Part shown: in pieces, positions 35,370 to 46,210 of the stretch
Numbering within the stretch: position 1 is the first letter of the stretch
Layout: each line of letters opens with the position of its first letter
Assembly: GCA_018292915.2 (NCBI GenBank)
Contig: JACVVK020000294.1
Location: 540,001 to 604,000, forward strand
Length of the DNA: 64,000 nucleotides
Reading direction: 5' to 3'
DNA from: Batillaria attramentaria
Lineage: Eukaryota; Mollusca; Gastropoda; Batillariidae
The notes under the pieces: generated by a model
Databases searched by the model: none
Seen by the model: the letters and a program-made list of their open reading frames with translations, nothing else
Told to the model about the DNA's origin: nothing
Made by a program: the position numbers and the translations under genes

Positions 35370-35480
35370 GTGTTCAACATCAGCAAGTTGCAATATTCGT
35401 CAACTTCTTGGGGGGCCACCATGGATTCATTCTGAGGCTACAGTAAAGGTTAAATGTCTGTGGATGAATCCTCACTTTTG
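35370..35480 (-). repeat. Diverged duplicate of the gene A terminal-exon end
   Basis: AAGGTTAAATGTCTGTGGATGAATCCTC-type sequence here matches the last codons and 3' flank of gene A (about 36123-36240), including the stop region. Matching continues into the flank (GTGTTCAA, GCAATATTCGTCAA). It is a partial tandem duplication about 750 bp downstream of the original. Confidence 0.75.
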
Positions 35481-36214
35481 AAGCAAAGCCGCTGACTGGG
35501 CTGTAGTTCTAAAAACTATCACCGTTGTATTCATACAGGAAAAAATTGCACGTTCAAAGCAACTGTATTATCTCCAATATCAGAAGTAGTAATATTAATA
35601 AACTGTCACCAAGCCTCAATGGTGCATCACCCAAAGCTTTTAGAGCTTCATTCATGCCATTTTCCCCCTCCATTCAGCATGCTTACTGTTACTTTAAGTG
35701 CTTACTGTTACTTTAAGTGCCACAACAGACAACTCACGACCAGCCCAGACATGGAAACAGGAAAACGCAAAATATCAGAAAACTAAGAAATTCCTTGCAA
35801 AGCCTGACTAGGGTCCCGTGGAGTGTAAGGGAAAGACTTTGACGGATTCTGAAAGTGACTTCTGGGGCTCCTGAAAAGTTGGATTTCCAACCAACCCCTC
35901 CCCCCACTCCCCCCCACCCCCCCCCCCCAAAAAAAAAAAAAAAACACATTCACAAAAAACAACAGATATGGTCATGACTGCACAGACCGCTGGTAATTGT
36001 GGCATACCAAAGAAATACTGAACATGCACATATACTGCAGGTTTGGCCAATGTTGATTTTAACAGTTCATCCTCAGGGCTTACACAAATGATGCGCCAAT
36101 CATTTACATGTAACACCTAAATGGTGTTCAATGTCCGCAGGCTGCGATATCTGTCAATTTTTTTTTTCTGACAGTCTGCCACCACAGATTCTGATTCTGA
36201 GTCTTCTGCGAAGG

Positions 36215-36712
36215 TTAAATGTCTGTGGATGAATCCTCTCTTTCACCTAAGTTTAAAGTTCTCTCAGGTCCACCGGTGTAGTTGACAGGGTTTGTGAGGC
36301 AGACGTTCAACTTTTCATTGTAGAATCCAAGAGACACAGCCCTGTGTTTGATCACCAACTCCTCCACGCTAGCGAATATGCAGTAGTGTGGATGGAACCC
36401 ATAGCCGTATCTGGAGTCGTGGTGAATGACACAGTGGCATGTCTCCACGCTATTCGTGAAAAAATTCCTGAAGGGAAAACAATGACGTGTTAGACAGACG
36501 CCTTCCCAAACATGATGAACATACACTGCACAACCAACAAGAAAACATCAGGTACCTACATGTACTAACTAAGCAATTCAAAAATACATTCAGCAAAAGA
36601 ATTTTTGAAAAACTGGTGGTCGATGTAGAATCTCTTTCTCACACACACACATGCACACAAGCGTGCACACACAAAGCGTGCGCACGCACGCACAAGCGCA
36701 CACACACAAGCG

Positions 36713-36745
<33 letters not shown>

Positions 36746-36826
36746 GCGCACCCACACACACAAGCCCACACACACACACACATTAGCACACACACACAAG
36801 CGCGAACACACACACACAAGCGCGCG

Positions 36827-36882
<56 letters not shown>

Positions 36883-37831
36883 ATACACATAAATCTGGAT
36901 TCCTTTGCCTTTCATCCTGCTGATGCAACACAAACGTAACAACAGCACCAAAAAAATTAAAAACACCCTTACCTTACAGACAAGACATAACCTTCGTTGC
37001 GAGGACGGACAAGAAAAGTGCCAGGCACCTTGTCAGCCAGCAGTTTCTCAGCACCATGGCGGTCGCAAGTCACTCTCCAGAAATTAGGATTCAAGTAAGT
37101 GACATCCACATCTGTTTCCTCGCGAAGCAGCAGATCCAGGTACTCTCGGTCTATTTCCATGTCTTCCACAAGCCTGTGACCATAATAATTATCTGATGTG
37201 TATTATCCAAGACAATATTACTATGCCGTGAGCTGGTCTTTGTTGCTTGAGCGGCATGAGGCCACAAATAACTATCTCCTGTAATTTCCTATCAATTTTA
37301 AGGTCAGTTTCACCAGTGTATGTCTGTCCGTCATTGTAAAATGTGCGTGAGTGTCGATCAGTGAGTGATCGGTGCATTGAGTTTTCTCTAAAGAAATGCG
37401 TCCTACAAATACCATTTATTATTATTATTATTACTACTGCTAATAATTTTTTTTTATTTTTTATTTTATTCTGTTTTTCTTTTTTTCATACTATACGTAC
37501 TGCTAATAATTATAATGGGAATTAATATCAGCCCTCTTTCTAACATTCCCGGCTGGGGCCGAATATTTGTGCTGGCTTTTTCGTCGTTGCCCCATCTTTG
37601 GTATCACCCGTATGAGGTGGAAATTAAAAGGACGTTAAACCCCGAACACACACCCCCCACCCCTCTCTTTCTAACATGCACAGAACAAAGATATACAGGC
37701 AGAGATAATTTTCGCACCAAGGACCCACCCTTTGGAACACTCTTCCAAAAAACAAGGCATATAGATGCAGTCCCCGCCTGTCAAAACATGCTTGTTCTCG
37801 GCCCAGCAGCAGTAATGAGGGACTGACAGAG

Positions 37832-37876
<45 letters not shown>

Positions 37877-38730
37877 TGTGACAATTGCTGTGTCTATTAT
37901 TACATGTGGGAGAATGCGTGTGATTCACGTGAGCGTGCGTGTTGGGTTCAGTTCGTGGCGCTTTGAGCCGATTCGTGAAATTGGGTAAAGCGCCTATACA
38001 ATACTCATTATTAGTAGTAGTAGTAGTAGTAGTAGTAGTACTTACATTCTTCTCCTTTTTTTTTTTTTTTTGGAGGGGGGGGGGGGGAGGGTTGAGCATT
38101 CCAAACACAATAAAAAAAAAACAACAACAACAGCATAACAGTGTAGGTGTAAACCTTCGCAGCCTCTTCTGTTGGCTCCTGTAGATGGCAAGCAATGGTC
38201 GGAGCTTCGTCACACTATCCAGCAGCCTCTTATCTTCCATCGTCAGACTCTCCTTTCGTGACTGTTCAAACTGCACTTGATCTCGGATTATGTCCATTCG
38301 CCGCTGTGCTAGCGATTTGTTTGACATCAAGCTGCGGCATCAACGTGGCATCATCATGATCAGTTCATGTACTTATAAACAATTTCATAAACAGTTCCAT
38401 CCAACCCTCCCAACACTTCCATCCCTAAAAAAAAATAATTATCAAGCAAAATATCCCTAAAAGAAAAATGGCTCCAACCCACTCACTGAAACGTTAACAG
38501 GATTTTTTTTTTTTTTTTTTTTTTTTGTAAATGAGATATGACCAGTCTACATGTTTATGCATACATATATGTGCTACTATCGCTGGGAAGAATTAGAAGA
38601 CTTTACACCCACTCCACTGCTGGTTGCACAATTCGGGAACTGGTAAGTTTAACGGGTGGCGAGGCAATTTTGCCAACAATACAAGGGAGACAACTTTTCA
38701 CCCATGCAACAGTGCATGTGCGTGTGCATC

Positions 38731-38801
<71 letters not shown>

Positions 38802-41039
38802 ACATGCCTGCGTGCGTACGCGTGTGCACAGCTTGGTAAAAACCCTCTTACAAAAGATGAGAAAGCATGACTGCACCAGGGATAATTCGTTCAAGAGAGA
38901 TGTTGTTTGTACAGAGAGAAAAATCAACTGATGTGCATACCTTTTGGCTTCCTCAACTGACAGATTTTTGATAATTTCAGCATGCACATCAATGTGATCT
39001 TCATAAACACTCAGTACAACATGCAACGATTTGATTCCCCTCTCACATGCCAGTAGCTCCTGTTGAAAAAGACAGTGGAGTGACAAAAACTTGACGAACA
39101 AAAAAAACAAAAAAAACCAACAAAAAACAAAGACCAGATGCAATGACACATCCTTTTGAAATGAACAGCATTTGCAACACATTCCAGCCCAATTTGGATG
39201 ACAAACCATGTAGGATTTACCATAATCACGCAAGCTGTGATTAATAACATGTATAAGAATACATTAACCACATCTGTGGCCTCAGCGGAGCTTGGCAATG
39301 GTTCAACTACAGTAGTGGAGGTGTTCAACAGGCAACAGTAATACCCAGTAATACAGAAATAACTCACACTCAATTAGTACACAGGGGCGCCGGAAGATGT
39401 TGGGGGGGGAGGGGGGGCAGAATCTCAGAGGGGGGAAACGCCAGAGCCAGTGAAAGGAAGGATGTTGCCCAAAGAAAGTGAAAAGTGGGGGGGGGGGGGG
39501 GGGGATTGTCAGACGACTTTCTGCCAAGTCGTTTTGATATTTCATGCAACGGCCAAACTGAGTTCTCTGTTGGGTGGGATGAGGGAGAGAGCAGCAAGAG
39601 GGGTAGGGGGAGGGAGGGTAGGGGAAGGGAGGGGGGGGGGCAAGACCATGGCTTTGCCTCCCCCTCTTGCCATAATCACCTGATTTTCCAGGGGGGGGCA
39701 AAAAGATACTCTTGCCCCCCCCCCCCCCCCCCCTGCTTGGGTACGGGGGGGGGGGGGGGGGAGCTGCCCCCCCCCCCCCCCAGTTCCGGCGCCCCTGGTA
39801 CAGTTTGCACCCTTGGGTCACATCAGGTGTGCTATACTGTATACCAATGCAGCAACTCTCATTTGGTATAGTTCACCTGCTTAGTTTAGTTAACTAAGTT
39901 AACTCTTAAGTCCTTGTACTGCTACGTTCCGCTCCGTATTTATCGCTATGTGGTCTAAGAGAAGCAACTACTATTTAGTGCTCTTCTGTGTGAGAAATCA
40001 GGTTTAGTCACTTCCTGTATTCCTCGTGGTGTTGTTTTTCTGTAAACCTTATGGGACTGAGGCTTGGCAGTAGTAGAAAACCTTATGGGACATTATGAGT
40101 TAAGGGTTACGGTTAAGTTTAGGTTTAGGGTTGGGTTATACCTTGTGGTAATGGTGCAGTCACTATGCTGTTTAGACGGTTCTAGAAACCTGTGTCTACT
40201 GGTGTATAGTAGCAGCACTTCATACTGGTATCGGACATCAATCACAGACTGATTCATTTTAAATTACTTTAATTCTTAACAAGGCAAACACAATTTTTGT
40301 CCTATCATTTCTGCAATACTGTGGAAATTTTTAGGACAAATGTACTATACATTTTTAGTCAGCTTGGACATTTGTCCTGTTATAGATACCCTGTGTTTGC
40401 TCTTCTGTTGCTTGTTTCATTTTTTTTTTAACAACTAGAAGCAACAAAATAAGAAATATGTAGACCACTTATCTTGTACGACACATCTCACAGTCAACCG
40501 TCTACGTTTCAGCTTGTGCCTTCGTTGACTGTTGACTGTAAGATATGTCGTCCACGATAAATGGTCTATATATTTCTTTTTTTTGTTGTTGCTGCTAGTT
40601 GTTTTTACATCCACTTGCAGTCAGTACTGCTTCCTTTTTTTTCTTTTGCGGTTAAAGCGTGGGACAGGACAGAGTTTTTACAAATGTTTTTGGTGGCTGT
40701 TTTCTCATACCTTTGAGGCCATTTTGCGTCTGCAAAGTAGGGTGGCGTATGAATGGTGCTGGGTAATGCACTCTTTGGTTTTGCACACCAGCTGTCTCAG
40801 CATGTCACTCGTCGACCCTTGTGCTGGGTGCCTGTCCTGGGGAGAGTAGTGCAGGCCAACATGTAAGATATTTATCTATATATATATCTATACTAGCAGA
40901 GTACCCGGCTTCGCTCGGGTATACATGAATACCAGTTAACTTGTTGTTACTTGTGTCAATCCACTTTAATGCTGTCGGTCCACACCCTTCACTGTCACAG
41001 TCTCATTGTCATACTGTCAACAGCACTGCCAATCACACA

Positions 41040-41102
<63 letters not shown>

Positions 41103-41332
41103 CTTGATAGACTGTATTTTGTTTCTTTATCCTATGTTCTGACCCAAGTGTCCCTCTAGGTTCATGGCAAATTTGGTGGCAATCGGCTGACTCGTTTGGA
41201 CGCCAACCCCTGACACACAGACACACACACACACAGACGCTAGCCGCTTATTATATAATGGGTCACCTTTGACAAATTCATATTATTATTTTGGTAGACG
41301 TTTCACCCATCTGCTTGTTACGCTCAACGCGC

Positions 41333-41381
<49 letters not shown>

Positions 41382-42184
41382 GGGGGGGGGGGGGGGTAGT
41401 AGTGGGGTGGGCGGGGGAGGATGTGTATAGATGCAGCGTTTGAAGCCACAGCAACTGGAATAAAGACCCTGCGGAATCCGGCTCTGTCATGCAGTTCCAA
41501 ACCGCATGGACCTCCACGGCATCATCATACCATCATCTTCATCATCATCCATAATAAACGCTGCCCCCGTTTCCGAGCCCTCCGCGGATTTCACCCATGA
41601 CCTGGGAGGAATACCACTGGAGCTGGCAAAGAAAAAAAGTTCAGGTTTTTATGCTATTAAGAATTATTGTGATTGGTTTGAAAATGCATACCTTGCAGAG
41701 GGGGCGCTCTATGCGCAAGTGGGGGTAATTCTCCTGAAGAATACCAGGACACTTAAGCAGCTGACTCACAAGAGCTGTGACACTGGGAAATGTACACCGA
41801 TCTGGAGCAAAACCGTAGTGGTCATCCCAGCGGAATATTCGGACACAACGCGCACGGTTTTCAGTTCTGCAACAGACAATTAGTAAAAACAAAACTGTGG
41901 TGGCCATCCCAGCGGAATATTCGGACACAACGCGCACTGTTTTCAGTTCTGCAACAGACAATTAGTAAAATCAAAACCAAGACTAACTACCTCCTCCTAG
42001 TACATGCAGACTAGGAGACATGAGTTCAAATCCCAGCAGAAGAAAGAGGATTTTTTTTTCTTCCTACAGTGTCTTCTGCCCCGAGTGTGGGAGGACTTGG
42101 GGGAGAGGGGGAGGGAATGCCTGGTTATGACTCATCCCAAGATAATAATAACTGAGCATAATGAAGATAATGAAGTGGTAGTAA

Positions 42185-42219
<35 letters not shown>

Positions 42220-44540
42220 ATAGTAGTAGTAGTAGTAGTAGTAGTAGTAGGGCTCGATCCACTTTCTTGAATTGGCTCAAAGCGCCCGAGCTGAACCCAA
42301 CACGCATGCTCATGTGAATCAAACGCATTCTCTCACACACTGGACATGAACACATTAAAATCACACGGTGCGAAGGGTCAGCTCAGTTATTTAAGTTTCA
42401 GAATTTAGAATTGCATTTATTTTCAAATTTTGTGGGTTAAACATTTCCACAGTAGATGTGGATGATCACATGACCGGCACCACAAGATGTCATAGTTCTG
42501 GCAAAGAGTTGTGGCAGAAAAAAAAACAAAAAAAACAACCCTGGTCATTTGACAGGTGGAAAATGACCATCTCAAAAAAGCTGGACACCTTCCAGACTAA
42601 ATGCCTTCATCGAATCCGCCGCATTTTCTGGCCAAACACTATCTCCAACGAGGAACTTCTGTCGGCAGCAGATCTCCAGCCCCTCACCGAAGTCATCGCC
42701 CCCCCCAAAAAAGGTGGAGATTGCTTGGTCATGTGCTGAGAATGCCCCCCAGCTCACTGCAGAGGACTGCACTCAGGTGGACTCCGCAAGGGAAAAGAAG
42801 ACGAGGCAGACCAAAAGAGACCTGGAGACATACCTTGGAGCGCGAACTCAAGGCAAGGATCCTCTCATGGTAAACAGCACAAACGACGGAAGTGGAAAGC
42901 CTTAACTGCCGCCTCATATGCCAGAGGGCACGTAGAGCCTTGAATGAATGAATGAATGATTTGACTGGATCTTTCTGAATCATTGATTAGATGCTAATAC
43001 ATTTATGAGAACTGACCTGATAACCAGTGTATAATTGCCCGGTGTAGCAGAATCTCGCACCAGGAACTGACCCGGTTCACCCGCTTGCACAATTTCAGAT
43101 GCATCGTCGCTGCAAACAAAAACCATACTCTGGATATAAACTAGTAAACATAGGTATTTACAAACAACAACAACAACAACAACAACAACAAACAAGGCCA
43201 ACTCCACATTACCATTTCATTCCCCAGCCATTGGTACTGCAGTGTGTGTGAGAGAACTAAATTCTAACTACATTTCATTTTTGCCATTATTGCTCTGAAA
43301 ACGTGTCACTGTGGTAGAGCACCACGTCTCTGCCTGCAGAGAATGCTACAGCGCAAAGAAGGTTCTGCGTTTTTTTCTTGTTTTTGTTGTTGGGTTTTGG
43401 GGATGTTTTGGCCCATTTTTCCCTTCATTGTTGTTGTTGTTTTATTGTTTCTTTGTTGTTTATTTATTTTCATTTGGGGGTGGGGTGGGGGCCGGGAGGT
43501 TTCTTCCCCGTATGCTTGTTTGCTGGATTGTTTGTTGTTCTTGTTTTACAAGTTTAGCCATTTGTGTTTGACTGATCTGTGCCGGGTTGACTCAGTAGCT
43601 TATGCTACTGGAAGGTGCAGCCGAGAAGTACTTGTGGACCGAGCTACAGGCGGGGCGATGTGATCCTGTGGCGCACTTTCACTGTGACGCACCGCCGCCC
43701 TGCTTTGCTTAAAATCACGCCGCATTGCCGCTTTTGGCAAACCCAGCTCTTCGGTGTTTCAAACCTAGTCATGGAACCAAGCAGGCCGCTACGTAATCAG
43801 AATAACGGCTGCTCACCACACAGAAGAGGCCGCAACTGCCTAGACCATCATACCACTACCAGTAACCATTGATCTCGGGTCACTGACCCCGCCGCAAAAG
43901 GAGACTGACTTGATTCAAGTCCCAACGATGATTACCTTGGAATGCTGCCCCAGTACCATGGCTGCTTTTCAATCGCCTCCGAGTCATCGCCGTTTGTGTC
44001 CTAGGTAAAGAACAACAGAAACTTGACTTGGATACAGTACACACGCCAAAGAGAACACACGCACTATTAATTCATTTTGTTGTTAAACAATGATACAAGA
44101 AAATTAATGTGCGCAGAACTTGGTGATTCCTCGGTTGCTAGACGTGAGAGACGTACGCCAGGCGAGTACTCGAGTAACCGTGTGCAGATCACTCCCATTC
44201 GATTTGACCCACGCCGGGCCGGCGTACGCACGTCTCCAAATGTAAACAAAGCCATCCAGGAAGAGAAAATGCGGGATGAACTCGCACCCCGCAAGCTTTG
44301 TGACTGATCAGAAGGAAATTCCCAAACCTGATTTTGCTTAAAAAGACGGGCTGTACCGGCTACAAGAAAAGACTGAATCCGTTTCCATCAGTCCAGATGC
44401 TAAAAACTGAGACCCCAAAAACTGTCAGGAAGAAGTCAGTACAGGGCTACTTTCGTTTCAGTTGCCATGCCGCCTCGGAAAACAACCCTTTTGTTGGTTG
44501 GTTAACATACTCTGTAATTATCGACACCTACCTCCGCCAT
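36215..44540 (-). CDS. Class IA PI3-kinase regulatory subunit paralog A, short form (405 aa)
   Basis: Nine exons splice in frame: 44532-44540 (Met-Ala-Glu), 43936-44000, 43017-43109, 41692-41866, 40711-40836, 38941-39059, 38155-38331, 36973-37173, 36215-36467. Domains: nSH2 about 17-114 (opens PWYWGSI, phosphate-binding Arg43 in FLVRDS); iSH2 coiled coil about 115-270; cSH2 about 285-385 (NFWRV, Arg311 in FLVRPR, then CHCVI...YGYGF). The order nSH2-iSH2-cSH2 is diagnostic of p85-family adaptors, which stabilise and inhibit p110 and couple it to phospho-YxxM receptors. SH3 and RhoGAP domains are missing, as in PIK3R3/p55 and insect p60. The 405 residues are slightly shorter than human p55gamma. 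Phases 2,2,0,0,2,2,2 after the nSH2 start exon match gene B exactly. The 41692-41866 exon has an upstream duplicate of its acceptor. Start choice: the 9-nt first coding exon has a good context (GCATGG), a consensus donor and a TATA box 41 bases upstream; this exon is the least certain. Confidence 0.9.
36635..36880. repeat. (CA)n with CG-containing interruptions
   Basis: CA tract interrupted by AAGCGCGC and AAGCGCAC units, in a gene A intron. Confidence 0.9.
37231..37430 (+). mobile_element. LINE 3' end fragment
   Basis: Matches the 3' UTR of the LINE remnant at 60590-60775: GTTGCTTGAGCGGCATGAGG, GTATGTCTG, GTGCGTGAGTG, then a GCATTGAG...GAAATGCG hairpin, AAATACCATTTATT and (ATT)n. It is in a gene A intron. 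Confidence 0.8.
37538..37672 (+). mobile_element. SINE family B, copy 4 (5' truncated)
   Basis: Begins GGCTGGGGCCGAATATTTGT, then CGTTGCCCCATCTTTGG and AAAAGGACGTTAAACCCC. The tRNA head is missing. Confidence 0.75.
37903..38041 (+). mobile_element. SINE family A, 3' fragment
   Basis: GAGAATGCGTGTGATTCACG, GCGCTTTGAGCCGATTCGTG and GGGTAAAGCGCCTATACAAT followed by (ATT) and (AGT)n. Confidence 0.85.
38734..38801. repeat. (GT)n microsatellite
   Basis: Uninterrupted GT run in a gene A intron. Confidence 0.95.
39382..39797. mobile_element. 416-bp MITE with CAGGGGCGCCGGAA termini
   Basis: Perfect 14-bp terminal inverted repeats CAGGGGCGCCGGAA start at 39382 and end at 39797. The element is flanked by a perfect 5-bp direct repeat GTACA (39377-39381 and 39798-39802). 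The interior has several long G and C homopolymers and no coding capacity. Superfamily is unclear: CAGGGG-type ends occur in hAT-like elements, but those make 8-bp duplications. It is in a gene A intron. Confidence 0.85.
40895..41275 (+). repeat. Repeat with TACCCGGCTTCGCTCGGGTA hairpin and (CA)n core
   Basis: A perfect-arm hairpin (TACCCG..CGGGTA) lies at 40907-40922. It is followed by CA repeats (41036-41098) and a segment GGCAAATTTGGTGGCAATCG..CGTTTGGACG ending near TTATTATATAA. This arrangement is familiar from dispersed repeats of invertebrate genomes, but I cannot name the family. Confidence 0.5.
41462..41640 (+). mobile_element. SINE family C, 3' half
   Basis: Matches the 3' half of the 34476-34993 element: GGCTCTGTCATGCAGTTCC, ACGGCATCATCATACC and CATGACCTGGGAGGAATACC, ending in an A-rich tail. 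It abuts the donor side of the gene A nSH2 exon (exon end 41692). Confidence 0.85.
41809..41972 (-). repeat. 82-bp tandem duplication across a splice acceptor of gene A
   Basis: Units 41809-41890 and 41891-41972 are near-identical (about 6 differences). Each contains the polypyrimidine/acceptor TGTCTGTTGCAG and the first 58 bases or so of the nSH2 second-half exon. The proximal-to-exon acceptor (exon from 41866) gives the conserved SH2 reading. The distal one (exon from 41948) is 82 nt longer, shifts frame and hits TGA after about 27 codons. Confidence 0.9.
41997..42538 (+). mobile_element. Degraded SINE family C copy split by a family A insertion
   Basis: Left part has a B-box-like GAGTTCAAATCCCAGC and TTTCTTCCTAC; right part (42452-42538) has GATGTGGATGATCACATGAC and a final A run. 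Between them lies a minus-strand family A fragment. Confidence 0.65.
42174..42451 (-). mobile_element. SINE family A, 3' part, nested
   Basis: Minus-strand order: TGTTTAACCCACAAAATTTG body, GACCCTTCGCACCGTGTG, GCGCTTTGAGCC and a terminal (CTA)n repeat (42174-42250). Confidence 0.85.
42545..42958 (+). pseudogene. RTE-type LINE, C-terminal reverse-transcriptase ORF fragment
   Basis: One frame encodes [20 protein letters not shown]; after a frameshift near 42690 another encodes [10 protein letters not shown]...[16 protein letters not shown]. These are hallmarks of the C-terminus of non-LTR endonuclease/reverse-transcriptase proteins. The element ends in a (TGAA)n tail (42943-42958), typical of RTE-like insertions. 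It is 5' truncated and frameshifted, so not functional. It lies just downstream (in transcription sense) of exon 43017-43109. Confidence 0.85.
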
Positions 44541-44580
44541 GCTCCTGTCTTGAATCGAAAGCCGCCTGCACTTCTTTGAC

Positions 44581-44586
44581 TTTATA
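44581..44586 (-). promoter_or_regulatory. TATA box of gene A
   Basis: TATAAA on the minus strand, 41 bases upstream of the proposed ATG at 44540, implying a short 5' UTR of about 13-17 bases. A CRE-like half site TGACG precedes it directly. Confidence 0.5.
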
Positions 44587-45038
44587 CGTCATAGACTTAC
44601 AGTTACACACTGCCACACTGAGACACCGTGACTGATTCCAGGTTTCTGAGTCTTTTCGTCACTGGTTCGCAACCGGCCGTGACCAAATCAGTTAAGCAGA
44701 TGCGTGCCAGTCTCCATAGCAGTACTTCCACGTATACGCGACACACTACATGATAAGCGACTGACTATGATCAGCACAGAGGCACACTGACTGGGTCAGT
44801 CTACCGGAGAAGTAAAGATCCCCTCAGTTTTAAGGTATGAAGAACTTCCTGGTTAATAAATAGTGCTGCCGCACGCAAAGGTCGTGCACTGACTGGCAGC
44901 ACAGACTACCTGTATCAGGTATTGCTCAGCCGTACCCAAGCAAATCTTCCTTTAACCGAGTCTCAATGCGTTTGTCAAACATACAGCAACCCTGTGGAAA
45001 ACATTTCATGTCACTAGTACATGTGCGCCTTAATATTG

Positions 45039-45262
45039 GGGTGGTCGGTGCCTAGTGGTTAAGAGACTCACTTCAGCAGAGGTCAGGTTCGAGTACCACT
45101 CGGGGCAAAGAATTTCTCCTTCTCGTACGTGGCACCGGCCGTTCATTCGGGCCGATCATCGGGGGTTCTCTCCGGGTACTCCGGCTTCCTCCCCCGGCCG
45201 GCTCTGCTTTGGAAATGTTCAGCTCATAAAATTTGAAAATAAATGCAGTTCTAAATTCAGTG
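45039..45262 (+). mobile_element. SINE family A, 5' part
   Basis: Head GGTGGTCGGTGCCTAGTGG, B box GGTTCGAGTACC (one base off consensus), body CTTCTCGTACGTGGCACC to TTTGAAAATAAATGCAGTTC. 3' truncated. Confidence 0.85.
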
Positions 45263-45442
45263 TACCTCTTTAGCGTGTTGTTAACATACATGTATTTCAG
45301 AGTCAGTCATAGCAGCCTAGACATCTGCCGGAATTGCCAAAGGCATGGAAAAGGACACCAGGAGATAAAATGATGTTTTTTGCCGTGAACTGTCCAAACT
45401 CAGTGTGGCTGAAACTAGATCAGTGGTGGTGACGTCACAGTC

Positions 45443-45606
45443 GAAGCGAGCTGTGTAACACAACACAAACAGCTAAGAACAACCTGTGAACCCTAAAAAA
45501 AGAACCCCTAAAGAAAGAACCCCTAAAAACTAGGCCTTTAACTGTAGCGCCCTTTGCACGGCGCTGAGAAAAGGGTGTATTCGCTATACCGCACACCGTT
45601 TCCCAG
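45443..45606 (+). repeat. Segmental repeat, copy 1 (copy 2 at 46089-46210)
   Basis: Both copies contain GAAGCGAGCTGTGTAACACA, AAAGAACCCCTAAAAACTAG and GGGTGTATTCGCTATACCGC in the same order. Copy 2 lacks about 40 internal bases. They are about 650 bp apart in direct orientation. Confidence 0.85.
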
Positions 45607-45829
45607 GTCTGCCGCTCAGCCATATAACGCCTATTATGTGAGTGCGGTATATTTGACACCTGAGTCATGTCATCTTCTATACTGTATTGATTCGATTTGT
45701 TTGGGAGATTAGTCGGCCTTCGGTCTACGTTTTTGTGGGGTTGTCAATACATTGTGAGACTTTTCATTGCAGTTAGGTCAGTACTAGTACGAGAAGTCGA
45801 AGTGGTAGTCACTACCACTACGGTAGTAC

Positions 45830-45919
<90 letters not shown>

Positions 45920-46088
45920 GGTAGTGCCAGAGACATGAAAACTGACTGACTTCCGTCATTTCTTTCACAATGTTGGAAATGGTTCAAATGACTCCCCCCC
46001 CCCCCCCCCCCCCCAACATCCACGGAAGGGAAAGAACTGTGATGAACAAGAGCGACATGTGCCAAAACAGGAGTTCTTTCCCTTCTAG

Positions 46089-46210
46089 TGCGAAGCGAGC
46101 TGTGTAACACAACACAAACAGCTAAGAACAACCAGTGAACCCTAAAGAAAGAACCCCTAAAAACTAGGCCCTGAGAAAAGGGTGTATTCGCTATACCGCA
46201 CACCGTGGCG
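46089..46210 (+). repeat. Segmental repeat, copy 2
   Basis: Shorter direct copy of 45443-45606; see that entry for the shared segments. Confidence 0.85.

Larger units (their letters stand above)
27475..36214. other. Intergenic region between the two PI3K regulatory genes
   Basis: No coding exon recognised. It holds GT tracts (28229-28398, 32364-32634, 33140-33240, 33652-33693), a CA tract (33465-33528), three family B SINE copies, one 500-bp SINE with target duplication (34476-34993) and a diverged duplicate of the gene A terminal exon (35370-35480). The remainder is unassigned. The promoter of gene B probably lies at its left end. Confidence 0.5.
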
